A DNA stretch of 28,957 nt from JBCAWW01 sp039024315 (GTDB taxonomy: Bacteria > Bacteroidota > Bacteroidia > J057). Of this stretch, positions 1 through 7,342 are shown piece after piece. The stretch covers positions 1-28,957 of the forward strand of contig JBCCQN010000101.1 of the NCBI GenBank assembly GCA_039024315.1, read 5' to 3'. The number at the start of each line of letters is the position of its first letter. Within the stretch, counting starts at the first letter, position 1. Under the pieces are notes generated by a model. The model searched no databases. It was given only the letters and a program-made list of their open reading frames with translations, and was not told the DNA's origin. A program made the translations under genes and the position numbers.

Positions 1-348
1 AACGCGAATCCCTCCTCAATGCGGGCAGCGATTCAAAACGTATTTAGCTATCCTGACAAAAAGGTCCTGCTCATATTAGGAGATATGTTAGAAATGGGCG
101 AAGAAGAAGCTGAAATTCACGCTGAACTGGGCAGATTTATCAATCAATTTGCCCCTAAACACACGATTTCAGTGGGGCATAGAATGCAGGCTTTGGCGGA
201 AGTATTGAAAGGGGAAAACAGTTGGTACGCAGATACGGAAAGTGCACAAAAAGGGGCTTGGGAACAAAGCAAAGAGGCTGATATGGTGCTCATTAAGGGT
301 TCACGTGGCATGGCACTGGAAAACCTACTAGACCATATTTCCGTCTAA
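1..348 (+). CDS. murF: UDP-MurNAc-tripeptide--D-Ala-D-Ala ligase, C-terminal part (5' truncated by window)
   Basis: The frame is already open at base 1 (Asn-Ala-Asn-Pro-Ser-Ser-Met) and ends at TAA 346-348, so about 115 C-terminal residues are visible. NANPSSMRAAI matches the MurF motif at the start of the C-terminal Mur ligase domain (YNANPxSM). It is followed by KVLLILGDMLEMGEEEAEIH, the LGDMxELG segment of the family, and ends with VLIKGSRGMALENLL, the KGSR(x)M motif typical of MurF. MurF is a cytoplasmic ATP-dependent enzyme that adds D-Ala-D-Ala to the UDP-MurNAc-tripeptide in peptidoglycan precursor synthesis. The ATP-binding central domain lies upstream of the window. The ATG at base 19 is internal and not the true start. 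The function call rests on several clear motifs. Confidence 0.95.
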   Translation, partial: NANPSSMRAAIQNVFSYPDKKVLLILGDMLEMGEEEAEIHAELGRFINQFAPKHTISVGHRMQALAEVLKGENSWYADTESAQKGAWEQSKEADMVLIKGSRGMALENLLDHISV

Positions 349-370
349 TTCAATATATAGTTAATTTCGA

Positions 371-407
371 AACGCGAAAATTTGAATATTCATATCCTGT
401 TCGCGTT
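371..407. repeat. Inverted repeat downstream of murF
   Basis: AACGCGAA (371-378) and TTCGCGTT (400-407) form a perfect 8-bp inverted repeat with a 21-nt loop that itself contains the palindrome GAATATTC (384-391). No T-run follows, so it does not look like a standard intrinsic terminator. It could be a weak hairpin or an operator for the gene at 519. No clear TAnnTTTG promoter element was found in this 170-bp gap. Confidence 0.4.
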
Positions 408-518
408 AGAATATACTAGACAAGTGACCTTTTTTCATTCTACTTGTCAAAACCATACTTCTCTATTGGGGAATAGAGGAGGTGACACAAACTATTAGGA
501 CATTAAATAAGGACGTAC

Positions 519-923
519 ATGGCAAGTATCTCAGTTATTGAGGGAATTGGTAAACTCTATGCCCAAAAGCTCTCTGAGTATGGCATCAAAACAGTTGAGG
601 ATCTGTTGGAGCAATGTGGAGCAAAATCAGGCCGTAGAAAAGTCAGCAAAGACACTGCTATCGATGAAAAAAAGCTGTTGAACTGGACCAACAAAGCCGA
701 TTTATTTCGGATCAAAGGGATCAGTACTCAGTATTCGGACCTACTCGAGGCCTCGGGCGTGGACACAGTCAAAGAACTGCAACACCGAAACCCAGAAAAT
801 CTATTGGAAAAGATGAGAGAGGTAAATCGCGAGAAAAAATTAGTGCGACAAGTGCCTGCTTTCAGTCAAGTCGAAAGTTTTGTTGAGCAAGCAAAACATC
901 TCGAACCCAAAGTGACTTATTAG
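519..923 (+). CDS. DUF4332-like helix-hairpin-helix protein
   Basis: This is a 134-residue protein with no signal peptide or membrane segment, so it is probably cytoplasmic. Two helix-hairpin-helix-like units are visible: residues about 4-33 (ISVIEGIGKLYAQKLSEYGI, then TVEDLLEQC) and about 63-100 (FRIKGISTQYSDLLEASGVD, then TVKELQ). The motif order IEGIG..YA.KL...GI.T..DLL followed by RIKGIS..Y..LLE..GVDTV.EL is the pattern of DUF4332, a family related to DNA-binding HhH domains; the ligand is unknown. The in-frame stop at 504-506 leaves ATG 519 as the only plausible start. A strong terminator follows at 927-962. It appears to be monocistronic. Confidence 0.85.
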   Translation: MASISVIEGIGKLYAQKLSEYGIKTVEDLLEQCGAKSGRRKVSKDTAIDEKKLLNWTNKADLFRIKGISTQYSDLLEASGVDTVKELQHRNPENLLEKMREVNREKKLVRQVPAFSQVESFVEQAKHLEPKVTY

Positions 924-926
924 CCC

Positions 927-962
927 AAAACAGGGCTAAACACTCGTCTAGCCCTGTTTTTT
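927..962. terminator. Rho-independent terminator between convergent genes
   Basis: AAAACAGGGCTA (927-938) pairs perfectly with TAGCCCTGTTTT (949-960) across a 10-nt loop, and further T residues follow. The A-run on the left arm makes it usable on both strands. It serves the HhH gene at 519-923. On the minus strand it overlaps the end of the miniprotein gene at 948-1064, whose stop codon lies at 948-950. Confidence 0.9.
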
Positions 963-1064
963 ACTCTTTTCTTTGTTGACTACAAAGTAGATGGTCAAGA
1001 GCAATACGATGATTGCTCCTGATAATAGTGCAACAATAGGCCCAAAGTTTTCAATTAATTCCAT
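948..1064 (-). CDS. Small single-span membrane protein (38 aa), function unknown
   Basis: Reading the minus strand from ATG (1064-1062) to TAG (950-948) gives a 38-residue peptide. It starts MELIENFGPIVALLSGAIIV, continues LLLTIYFVVN and ends in a charged KEKSKKQG tail. The layout is a short acidic N-terminus, one hydrophobic span (about residues 9-29) and a positively charged C-terminus, which suggests an N-out/C-in inner-membrane miniprotein. An exact TAnnTTTG promoter element (TAAATTTG, complement of 1087-1094) lies 22 nt upstream of the ATG. The stop codon sits in the left-hand part of the bidirectional terminator. I do not recognise the family. The composition, the promoter and the terminator together favour a real gene, but its shortness leaves doubt. 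Confidence 0.6.
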   Translation of the reverse strand: MELIENFGPIVALLSGAIIVLLLTIYFVVNKEKSKKQG

Positions 1065-1086
1065 ATCTTGTGTCGGTTTATTAGAG

Positions 1087-1094
1087 CAAATTTA
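1087..1094 (-). promoter_or_regulatory. -7 promoter element for the 38-aa miniprotein
   Basis: The minus strand reads TAAATTTG, an exact match to the Bacteroidota -7 consensus TAnnTTTG, 22 nt upstream of the ATG at 1064. No convincing TTTG -33 element was found at the usual spacing. Confidence 0.45.
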
Positions 1095-1232
1095 ATGGAT
1101 TGATTTGTAAGCCTTGTGAACAATCATGTAATAAATTTGTTCAAAGCGTCATATAAGGGATGCGGATTATAAGATTTGGCATGAAAGTAGCAGTATTGCG
1201 GTGACAGTAGCCCAAACTGCTTCATGTTATAG

Positions 1233-1254
1233 AAAATACGATATTTCGTATTTT
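1233..1254. promoter_or_regulatory. Perfect inverted repeat overlapping the -33 region; candidate operator
   Basis: AAAATACGA (1233-1241) and TCGTATTTT (1246-1254) form a perfect 9-bp dyad around a 4-bp spacer. The right arm ends 17 nt before the -7 element at 1272-1279, so it covers the -33 region of the promoter of the coiled-coil gene. Size and place fit a dimeric transcription factor site; the factor is unknown. Confidence 0.5.
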
Positions 1255-1279
1255 AATTAAAGCCCGCTTCCTACCTTTG
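1251..1279 (+). promoter_or_regulatory. Bacteroidota-type promoter for the coiled-coil protein gene
   Basis: TACCTTTG (1272-1279) is an exact TAnnTTTG -7 element. A TTTT stretch (1251-1254) lies at -33 spacing (17 nt). Transcription would start about 7 nt downstream of the element, giving a leader of about 35 nt before ATG 1321. Confidence 0.6.
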
Positions 1280-1320
1280 TAGGGAATCTTATTGCTACGC
1301 GCTTCAAACTTTGCGGTATA

Positions 1321-1995
1321 ATGAAACGTATCTCTGTCAGTTCTCTCCTAATCTGCTTTGTAATGACAACGGGCAGCTTGTATGCCCAGTTCGATGGCCA
1401 AAATGGCCAAGCCTCCTTCTACTCAGAAGTAGAGCAAGAAAATCGACCCGACTTCCTCAAAATGGAAGAAGAAGCGATGCTAATTGAAAGATGGGACAAT
1501 GCTCTCTCTACACTCGGCATCAAAAACGTATCTGTGTTCCAAGAAATGCAACTCCAAGAGCTCCAAGCGGAGATCCAAAGAGAGCAGTCGGAAATCCAAA
1601 AAGAAATTCAGCAGATTGTTAGTCTGCTAGATCAATTAGAAAATAGAAACGGCCATCTTATCGCTTTGCATCGTTCGCTTAGCGCCGAACTCCTCGATCT
1701 GGGAGAAGAGCTAGAGCTGATCAAAAGCATGCAGGCCAAAGATGAAGGGGAAGAGGACTTGATGCGTGAAAATCAATCTGAAATCGATGCTATTGCAGCG
1801 ACTTTAGATAAGCATCGCCAAGAAATCAGTAATAACGACCTTCAACTAGTTGATTATCAGCAAATGCTCATGAATCGCGAAGCACAGCTAGAAGAGGTGG
1901 TGCAGCAAGCAGAGGCGGTGAGCTATCTTGCTAAAAACTACCAACGGATGCAGCAATACCGCGAATATGCGCTCAATACCGTAGTCGCTCCTTAA
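1321..1995 (+). CDS. Secreted/periplasmic coiled-coil protein, unknown function
   Basis: This 224-residue protein has a clear Sec signal peptide (MKRISVSSLLICFVMTTGSL, then YAQ) with likely cleavage before Phe24. A Gln/Glu-rich acidic linker follows. From about residue 78 to 200 the sequence is a long heptad-like coiled coil rich in Glu, Gln and Leu (for example LQELQAEIQREQSEIQKEIQ). It ends with a short Tyr-containing tail. No enzymatic motif is visible, so a structural or scaffolding role in the periplasm is only a guess. The gene has its own promoter (1251-1279) with a dyad over it, and a strong terminator at 2011-2044, so it is a single regulated unit. Confidence 0.75.
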   Translation: MKRISVSSLLICFVMTTGSLYAQFDGQNGQASFYSEVEQENRPDFLKMEEEAMLIERWDNALSTLGIKNVSVFQEMQLQELQAEIQREQSEIQKEIQQIVSLLDQLENRNGHLIALHRSLSAELLDLGEELELIKSMQAKDEGEEDLMRENQSEIDAIAATLDKHRQEISNNDLQLVDYQQMLMNREAQLEEVVQQAEAVSYLAKNYQRMQQYREYALNTVVAP

Positions 1996-2010
1996 AGAAA
2001 CTTATCTTTC

Positions 2011-2044
2011 AAAAAAAGCCTCGCCTACAAGCGGGGCTTTTTTT
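2011..2044 (+). terminator. Rho-independent terminator
   Basis: Positions 2011-2024 (A7 then GCCTCGC) pair with 2031-2044 (GCGGGGC then T7) across the 6-nt loop CTACAA, with a single T-G wobble. The T7 tail is part of the stem. It sits 15 nt after the coiled-coil gene stop. Confidence 0.93.
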
Positions 2045-2058
2045 GTATCTTTTCCCAA

Positions 2059-4374
2059 ATGAAAACCCAATTTCTGGCCTGCCTCTGCCTAAGTTTATTG
2101 AGCTTAGCCAAGCTCAGTGCCCAACACGCATTGATTCGCACGCCACATCCACTTCCTCCGGAGCTTGCCTCCCAAATGGCAGTGGATCACTTCCTGCTAG
2201 GGCCAAATGATTCGATAGATTGGGTAGCGAGTCGCAAAGAGCAGGCTCTCTTGCAAGCTGCTCAACTCGCCTATCGCACACTGCAAGCCGATATGGAGGC
2301 TTTTTACCGCCAGTCCCTGCAACAAAGTCAAGCGCGTACCAGCTGTGGCTTGCAGCATTATAGCCAAGGCTCCATGGGCGGCTACCATACTTATACTGAG
2401 CTAGTGGGTCAGCTCAATTTGATGCATCAACTTTTTCCCACGCTTTGCGGAACGCCCTATTCCATTGGCCAGTCCATTGAGGGGCGAGAAATTTATGCGA
2501 TCAAACTTTCGGATCAAGTCAATCTCAATCAGCGCCAATCAGAAGCCAGAGTCTATTTAGATGCCCTTACCCATGCGCGCGAGCCAATGAGTATGGAATC
2601 ATTGCTTGCCTTTGCTTGGTGGTTGTTAGAAAACTACGGAACCGATGAAACTGCCACCTATTTGTTAGATAATCGTGAGATTTATCTCCTGCCAGTCATT
2701 AACCCTGACGGCTATGTGTACAATGAGCAAATTGCTCCCAATGGAGGCGGCCTTTGGCGCAAAAACCGAGCGATAAACTCCAATAGCAACTGTTTTGGGG
2801 TCGATCTGAATCGTAATTACCCTTGGGCATGGGGGGATTTGAGTGGCTCTTCCGACAATCCCTGCTCAGATACCTATCATGGTGCCAGTACTAATTCAGA
2901 ACCAGAAAGTAGCGCGGCTCGGGCGATGATTGATTCTCTTGGGGCCACGGCTGGCTTTTCGGTGCACAGCTACGGTCAAGTCATGCTTCACCCTTGGCTT
3001 TGGCAAAATAACTCTAGCGATTTTGCGCTTGCGAGCGAGTTGGCCTCTGATTTTATCCCTGCTACTTATGAGGCCTATGGCAATGGACCGGAGATGCTAA
3101 ATTATTTGGCTTCTGGTACCACGGCAGACTATATGCAATCCCAAGATATGCTCAGCTGGACCCCAGAAGTGGGACGAGCGTTCTGGGAACCAGCAAGTAA
3201 AATCTGTGAGCGGGTCGAAGAAATGCGCAAACCGCTGCTGCATATTTGTTGGTTGGCGGGAGCCTTTGCGCGGGTGCAGCACTATGAGTGTGGTCCTGTC
3301 ATCCCTGGCGATACGACAGGTCTAAGTATCCGCATCAAAAATCGTGGTATAGGCGACACTGCCCGCAATGTGGAGATTCACTGTCGAACTTTGAGCGATG
3401 AAATGAGTGTGCTCGACCCAGCCGTCAATTTAGGAGATATCGCTGCGCGGAACGCTCGTACTTGGTCGGCTTTGCCAATAAGACTCTTGATTAGTCCCAA
3501 CGCCCAGCAATTGCTCGCACTGGAGGTGAGCGTTCGGCAAGGCCTAAACCTCATGACCACTCAAATCGATACGCTTTACCTGCGCCCCGGCAATTATGAT
3601 TTGTTGTGGGAAGAAGACTTTGAAAATGGTCGGACTGATTGGATCCAGCAAAGCGGGAATTGGAATCTCACCGCCGAAGACGTTTACCAAGGTCAACGCT
3701 GCCTCGCTGAATCGCCGGGCGGTCTCAACCATTTACGCAACTGGACCACCATCACCTATGATACCCCCATCACGATACCCAATGACGGTTTTACTGAGCT
3801 GAGCTTTTGGCATAAATACTCGCTGGCGCCCTACAAGATCGATATGCGTTTACAAATCGCTACAGACAATGGCAATTGGCTCAATCTGCACACACCTTCC
3901 ATGGTACTCTATAGCGACAGTACGCCTGTCTGGACAGGCCATAAGTATTGGCAGCAGGAGCGAGTAAACCTGAGTGCTTATCGTGGGCAAACGATCAAAC
4001 TACGCTGGGCCTTTAATGGCAATGCGACCAATATTTCCTCTGACGGTTACTATCTCGATGAGATCCAGTTGCGCCAGTACGAAAGGGCTTTGGTCAGCTT
4101 AGAGGATGAACTAAATCCTACTAAAATAGACTGGTTGGCTTTAGACGGGCGTTGGCCGATTTATGTAACAAGTGCGGAGGGGATTAGGGAGCCTGTCCAG
4201 CTAAGCTATTACGATCTCTTGGGGCAGGAGCTCTTGTCGGTTTCTTTAGGGACTTTACCCTTCGGGGAACGCTTATCTCTCCCCGAGCTAGGGGGACATA
4301 GAGGTCCTCTCCTGATTGCTCTCAAGCAAGGCAATCAGCTATTGGCTCAACGCTGGACGATGATCATGCCCTAG
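2059..4374 (+). CDS. Secreted M14 zinc carboxypeptidase with C-terminal sorting-like domain
   Basis: The protein has 771 residues and starts with a signal peptide (about residues 1-22, ending LSAQ). A pro-like region runs to about residue 100. The M14 carboxypeptidase domain (about 100-400) shows zinc ligands H172 and E175 in THAREP, H303 in SVHSYG, the substrate-binding segment GLWRKNR plus VDLNRNYPW (N251-R252), and the general base E370 in SWTPEVG. A CARDB-like beta domain (about 405-510) and a MAM/jelly-roll-like domain (about 515-680, starting LLWEEDFENG) follow. The last 80 residues (YDLLGQELLSVSLG, later GPLLIALKQG) resemble a T9SS type A sorting domain, which suggests export to the cell surface or medium. 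The role is probably peptide scavenging. ATG 2059 opens directly into the signal peptide. The C-terminal assignment is less certain than the catalytic domain. Confidence 0.92.
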   Translation: MKTQFLACLCLSLLSLAKLSAQHALIRTPHPLPPELASQMAVDHFLLGPNDSIDWVASRKEQALLQAAQLAYRTLQADMEAFYRQSLQQSQARTSCGLQHYSQGSMGGYHTYTELVGQLNLMHQLFPTLCGTPYSIGQSIEGREIYAIKLSDQVNLNQRQSEARVYLDALTHAREPMSMESLLAFAWWLLENYGTDETATYLLDNREIYLLPVINPDGYVYNEQIAPNGGGLWRKNRAINSNSNCFGVDLNRNYPWAWGDLSGSSDNPCSDTYHGASTNSEPESSAARAMIDSLGATAGFSVHSYGQVMLHPWLWQNNSSDFALASELASDFIPATYEAYGNGPEMLNYLASGTTADYMQSQDMLSWTPEVGRAFWEPASKICERVEEMRKPLLHICWLAGAFARVQHYECGPVIPGDTTGLSIRIKNRGIGDTARNVEIHCRTLSDEMSVLDPAVNLGDIAARNARTWSALPIRLLISPNAQQLLALEVSVRQGLNLMTTQIDTLYLRPGNYDLLWEEDFENGRTDWIQQSGNWNLTAEDVYQGQRCLAESPGGLNHLRNWTTITYDTPITIPNDGFTELSFWHKYSLAPYKIDMRLQIATDNGNWLNLHTPSMVLYSDSTPVWTGHKYWQQERVNLSAYRGQTIKLRWAFNGNATNISSDGYYLDEIQLRQYERALVSLEDELNPTKIDWLALDGRWPIYVTSAEGIREPVQLSYYDLLGQELLSVSLGTLPFGERLSLPELGGHRGPLLIALKQGNQLLAQRWTMIMP

Positions 4375-4390
4375 AGCTAGCAAATTTTGG

Positions 4391-4398
4391 TAGATTTG
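4391..4398 (+). promoter_or_regulatory. -7 promoter element only 4 nt before ATG
   Basis: TAGATTTG matches the Bacteroidota TAnnTTTG consensus exactly. It ends 4 nt before ATG 4403, so transcription from it would begin at or near the start codon, giving a leaderless mRNA. No clear -33 TTTG was seen. Confidence 0.4.
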
Positions 4399-4402
4399 TA
4401 GC

Positions 4403-4876
4403 ATGGCTACACTTTTTTGTATTTGTCCGCATTGTTTGACGGAAAACCCCGCTTTTGGTGAGCAAAGATGCATTTCCTGCAAACTCAATATGCGCAGCAA
4501 TCAGGAACAGGCGATATTGCAAAAACAGCTAAAGCCATTAGTGGGGCAATTGGATGAATTGATGCGTTCTGCGGAGCAGAATCTCCGCCAAATACAACCC
4601 TTGCTCGACCAGCTGGCACCTTACCAACAAAAGTATGCCTTCCTCGAAGAGGTGCTCCAAAAGACGAAAACCACAATCGAACCCCTTCAAATTGCCGCCT
4701 ATCATAAGCAAAAACGCTTGGTGATTCATTGGACGATTTTGTTAGCGCTCTTGATTGCGCCCCTACTGTCCTCATGGTGGCAAGCCCCCCTTTATCTCAC
4801 GGGCCTATTTATGTTGCCAGTAGTAGGTTGGCTGATATTGGGTATTTGGCCTTTGCTACGCAAAAAGAAAGCATGA
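4403..4876 (+). CDS. Zinc-ribbon, coiled-coil, two-TM membrane protein
   Basis: This 157-residue protein starts with a treble-clef or zinc-ribbon-like knuckle pair: C8-P-H-C11 and C23-I-S-C26. A helical, Gln/Leu-rich coiled-coil segment (about 33-100) follows, then two hydrophobic spans (about 107-125 and 129-150) and a basic tail (RKKKA). With no signal peptide, the zinc knuckle and coiled coil should face the cytoplasm. I do not recognise a named family. Its stop overlaps the next start (ATGA at 4873-4876), which points to translational coupling in a three-gene operon running to 7082. Confidence 0.75.
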   Translation: MATLFCICPHCLTENPAFGEQRCISCKLNMRSNQEQAILQKQLKPLVGQLDELMRSAEQNLRQIQPLLDQLAPYQQKYAFLEEVLQKTKTTIEPLQIAAYHKQKRLVIHWTILLALLIAPLLSSWWQAPLYLTGLFMLPVVGWLILGIWPLLRKKKA

Positions 4877-5352
4877 AAAGCGCTTTACTATTGATCCTTG
4901 GTTTTTGGGCTTCAACTCCCCTCTGGGCGCAACTCGATAATGGTACGCTCTATCGCCAACTTTGGGAGGCGCATTTTAGAAGCACGCCAGCCTACGCCAA
5001 AGTTAGCGGCCAAATTTTGGAAACCTACTTTCCGCCTTTTGCAACGGATTCAAGTGCTAGCAAACGTTTGCAAGTTTTGAAGCCAGAAGTGAGTTACGAG
5101 CAGATAGCAGACAAACGCATCACTCGTCGCCTAGAAATCCCTTACAATGTGAAGGATAGTTTGATAGAATCCTTCCGCCTGAGTCATATGGATACGCTTG
5201 ATTTGTTGACCTTCAAACAAATTCATCGGCAAAGTAAAGATGATCTCAGAGGAGAAAGTCCGACCTTTGGAGCACGTTGGCTGAAACCCGGCCTAATGTT
5301 GGGGCTGAGTGTAGGTGGTATTATCGCCTTGTTTTACGTACGATCACGCTGA
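4873..5352 (+). CDS. Exported protein with C-terminal membrane anchor, unknown
   Basis: The start is placed at ATG 4873, giving 159 residues, because it opens a proper signal peptide (MKSALLLILGFWASTPLWAQ) and overlaps the previous stop by 4 nt. A longer in-frame reading from 4729 would lie inside the upstream gene and add 48 unlikely residues. The mature part (about 20-135) is polar with no recognised motif. A hydrophobic span (about 137-155, GLMLGLSVGGIIALFYV) close to the C-terminus ends in a basic RSR tail, which would anchor a periplasmic domain to the inner membrane. The next gene starts 2 nt later, so it is the middle gene of an operon. The function is unknown; a partnership with its neighbours is inferred from context only. 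Confidence 0.75.
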   Translation: MKSALLLILGFWASTPLWAQLDNGTLYRQLWEAHFRSTPAYAKVSGQILETYFPPFATDSSASKRLQVLKPEVSYEQIADKRITRRLEIPYNVKDSLIESFRLSHMDTLDLLTFKQIHRQSKDDLRGESPTFGARWLKPGLMLGLSVGGIIALFYVRSR

Positions 5353-5354
5353 CA

Positions 5355-7082
5355 ATGAAGCATTTGATAAAAATATTGAGTAGAGTTGCGCTGCTAGCTC
5401 TTCTTGCCCTGAGCCTGACAGATTGTGCCAAACCTGCGGCACCGACAGGTGGCCCACGGGACGAAACACCACCAGAAGTGGTAAAAACTATTCCTGAGGT
5501 AGGCAGCCTCAACCAAGAGACCCAGATCGTAAAAATCTACTTCGACGAAGCGATCAAAAAGGGAACCTATGGCAAAGAGATCTTTATCTCGCCTTTGCCC
5601 GAGTCTCGCCCCAAAATCGTTCTCTCCGACAACGCCAAGCGTCTGACGATCAAATTTGAAGAGGCCTTACGACCTCAGACCACTTATGTGATCACCTTGA
5701 CTGAGCTAGCTGATTTTAACGCCAGTAATAAGATGAAGGAGGCTTTTACTTTGGCCTTTAGCACCGGAGATCAATTAGACAGCTTGAAGATCGAGGGGAA
5801 GATCAATTCTGCGGTCATTGGTAAGCCACCAGAAGACATGACAGTAATGCTGTTTGATGCGGATAGCGTGATCAATAATGATCTCTTTCTCAAGACGCCG
5901 GCCTATATCACCAAGCCCAATGAGTCTGGGGCTTTTACTTTTGAGTATCTCCGCCGTGCGGAATACCGGGTTTTTGCCGTAGCCGATAAGGACAACTCCA
6001 ATAGCTATAGTACGCCTTCCGAGCGGATCGCCATTTCGCCAGATAGTGTCTTGCGTTTTGAAAACGATACGATCAGTGTGGCTACTACTGAGCTATTTGC
6101 CTTTGTAGCGGATCAGCAAGCGCCTTTGTTGCAAAGTTACGTCTGGCTGGGAGCCAATACACTCTTGATCAAGTTTAATGAAAATCTCAAGCTAGATGAG
6201 CTAGAGGCATACATCAGTGATACTTTGGGCGAGGAAAGTGCGACCCTAGATACCTACACTTGGTTTCCCAATCCCGATCCAGAGTTGATGTTATACTCGC
6301 CCCGCTCCCAATTGGAATACAGTAATTTGAGCTTACTCAAAATCAAGGATAGTCTTGATTATAGATCCGATAGCTTGCTGAGGGTGGAGCCTAGGCGTAA
6401 GCGTAAACTCACCGCTCCTCTGCAGAATAAGCCTGCTCTGGATCAGACCAAACAGTTTTGGGAGATGGTGAGCTACCGTCCTTGGCAAACGAGAGACAGC
6501 AGTTTACTCTTTTTGACTGATACGACTCGGGTTGATAGCCTGAAAAAACGCTATGCAGTGAACGTCGAAGCGGATGCCTTTGAGTTGCGCGTTCGTCCGC
6601 TAGGACAAATCCCCTACGGTAATTATGAATTGAACGTAGAGGGAGATTATCTTTTGCCAGCGGACTCTGCGAGCACCGATACCACCTTCAGATATAGTGT
6701 GTTATGGCCAGATCCAACTAATTATGGTACTTTGAGTGGAGCCGTAAAGCTTGATAGCATTGACTACTCAGGTCCTATTATCATGGAGCTCTACAAGGAT
6801 AAGGAGCTTGTTGCCACGGTAAAAGATACCAGTTTTGCTTTTAGCATGCTGAGCCCTGGTACCTATACTACTAGGGTGATCTTAGACCAAGATAGTAGCG
6901 GTATCTGGACGACAGGTAGGCTTTGGCCCCCCAAAATGCCTGAACCCATTTACATCGTCCCTGAGCCAATTGAAATAAGGGAGAATTGGGATTTTGAAGG
7001 GCATGTAGTATTGCCTATGCCTGCCAAAAAAGCTAGCGCCACAGAGGAGGAGTCTGAGGAAGAAACCGAAGCGGGGGAATAA
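5355..7082 (+). CDS. Ig-like (Big_5) domain lipoprotein
   Basis: The start is ATG 5355 (575 residues). Upstream in-frame sequence overlaps the preceding gene, and from here a lipoprotein signal peptide begins: MKHLIKILSRVALLALLALS followed by LTDC, with C24 as the lipidated cysteine. A Pro/Gly-rich linker (AAPTGGPRDETPPEVV) and a Big_5-like Ig fold (about 37-137, ending TTYVITLTELAD and FTLAFSTG) follow. This layout is a frequent Bacteroidota lipoprotein type. The rest is beta-rich repeated sequence and the C-terminus is acidic (TEEESEEETEAGE). No acidic surface-export signal directly follows the cysteine, so an inner-leaflet outer-membrane position is likelier. It is the last gene of the 4403-7082 operon. 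The molecular role is unknown. Confidence 0.85.
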   Translation: MKHLIKILSRVALLALLALSLTDCAKPAAPTGGPRDETPPEVVKTIPEVGSLNQETQIVKIYFDEAIKKGTYGKEIFISPLPESRPKIVLSDNAKRLTIKFEEALRPQTTYVITLTELADFNASNKMKEAFTLAFSTGDQLDSLKIEGKINSAVIGKPPEDMTVMLFDADSVINNDLFLKTPAYITKPNESGAFTFEYLRRAEYRVFAVADKDNSNSYSTPSERIAISPDSVLRFENDTISVATTELFAFVADQQAPLLQSYVWLGANTLLIKFNENLKLDELEAYISDTLGEESATLDTYTWFPNPDPELMLYSPRSQLEYSNLSLLKIKDSLDYRSDSLLRVEPRRKRKLTAPLQNKPALDQTKQFWEMVSYRPWQTRDSSLLFLTDTTRVDSLKKRYAVNVEADAFELRVRPLGQIPYGNYELNVEGDYLLPADSASTDTTFRYSVLWPDPTNYGTLSGAVKLDSIDYSGPIIMELYKDKELVATVKDTSFAFSMLSPGTYTTRVILDQDSSGIWTTGRLWPPKMPEPIYIVPEPIEIRENWDFEGHVVLPMPAKKASATEEESEEETEAGE

Positions 7083-7095
7083 AGGGCCTAAGCAG

Positions 7096-7206
7096 AGAGT
7101 AGGAGGGATTAAGTACCGAGAAAGTGGCCTTATTAAACCACATGGCTCAAATTTCCTTGGTCTTTATACTGTATACTTTTGTCTAAGTATTTAAGTACTT
7201 AGGACT
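7096..7206 (-). repeat. Dispersed intergenic repeat, copy C (inverted)
   Basis: Read on the minus strand this segment aligns along its whole length with the two copies at 18736-18840 and 19172-19275. Shared landmarks in order are TACTTAGACA, AGTAT, AAGACC, GGAAA, TGTGGTTTA/TATGGTTTA, TTTCTCGGTACT and CTACTCT/TTACTCTG. Hand alignment suggests roughly three quarters identity to 19172-19275. It fills most of the gap between two convergent genes and holds no plausible ORF. Confidence 0.7.
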
Positions 7207-7304
7207 AAGGATATCTAGTTGCTCATCAGGCTCGTTCAAAATGTAAACAAGCGCATAAACAAGCCCTTAGCTTGACGAAAATGTGAGGCGGTACCTTAAG
7301 AGAA

Positions 7305-7322
7305 AAGCGTTCCGCGCAGCGG
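7305..7322 (+). repeat. Short dispersed motif AAGCGTTCCGCGCAGCGG
   Basis: This 18-nt motif contains a CCGC-GCA-GCGG hairpin. Closely related forms occur at 14641-14650 (inverted), 14722-14732, 18908-18921 (inverted) and 19005-19026, always between genes and close to the other intergenic repeats. Confidence 0.5.
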
Positions 7323-7342
7323 TAAATATCCCCCCAATGAGC

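Noticed and set aside
475..485. Strong Shine-Dalgarno-like GAGGAGGTGA
   Set aside because: It lies more than 30 nt before ATG 519, with an in-frame stop at 504-506 between. No start with a sensible frame follows it closely, and Bacteroidota rarely depend on such sites.
4729..4872. Longer N-terminus for the second gene of the 4403-7082 operon
   Set aside because: It lies inside the zinc-ribbon protein gene in another frame. The signal peptide at 4873 is the natural start.
5277..5354. Longer N-terminus for the Ig-like lipoprotein
   Set aside because: It overlaps the previous gene and would bury the lipoprotein signal, which begins cleanly at 5355.
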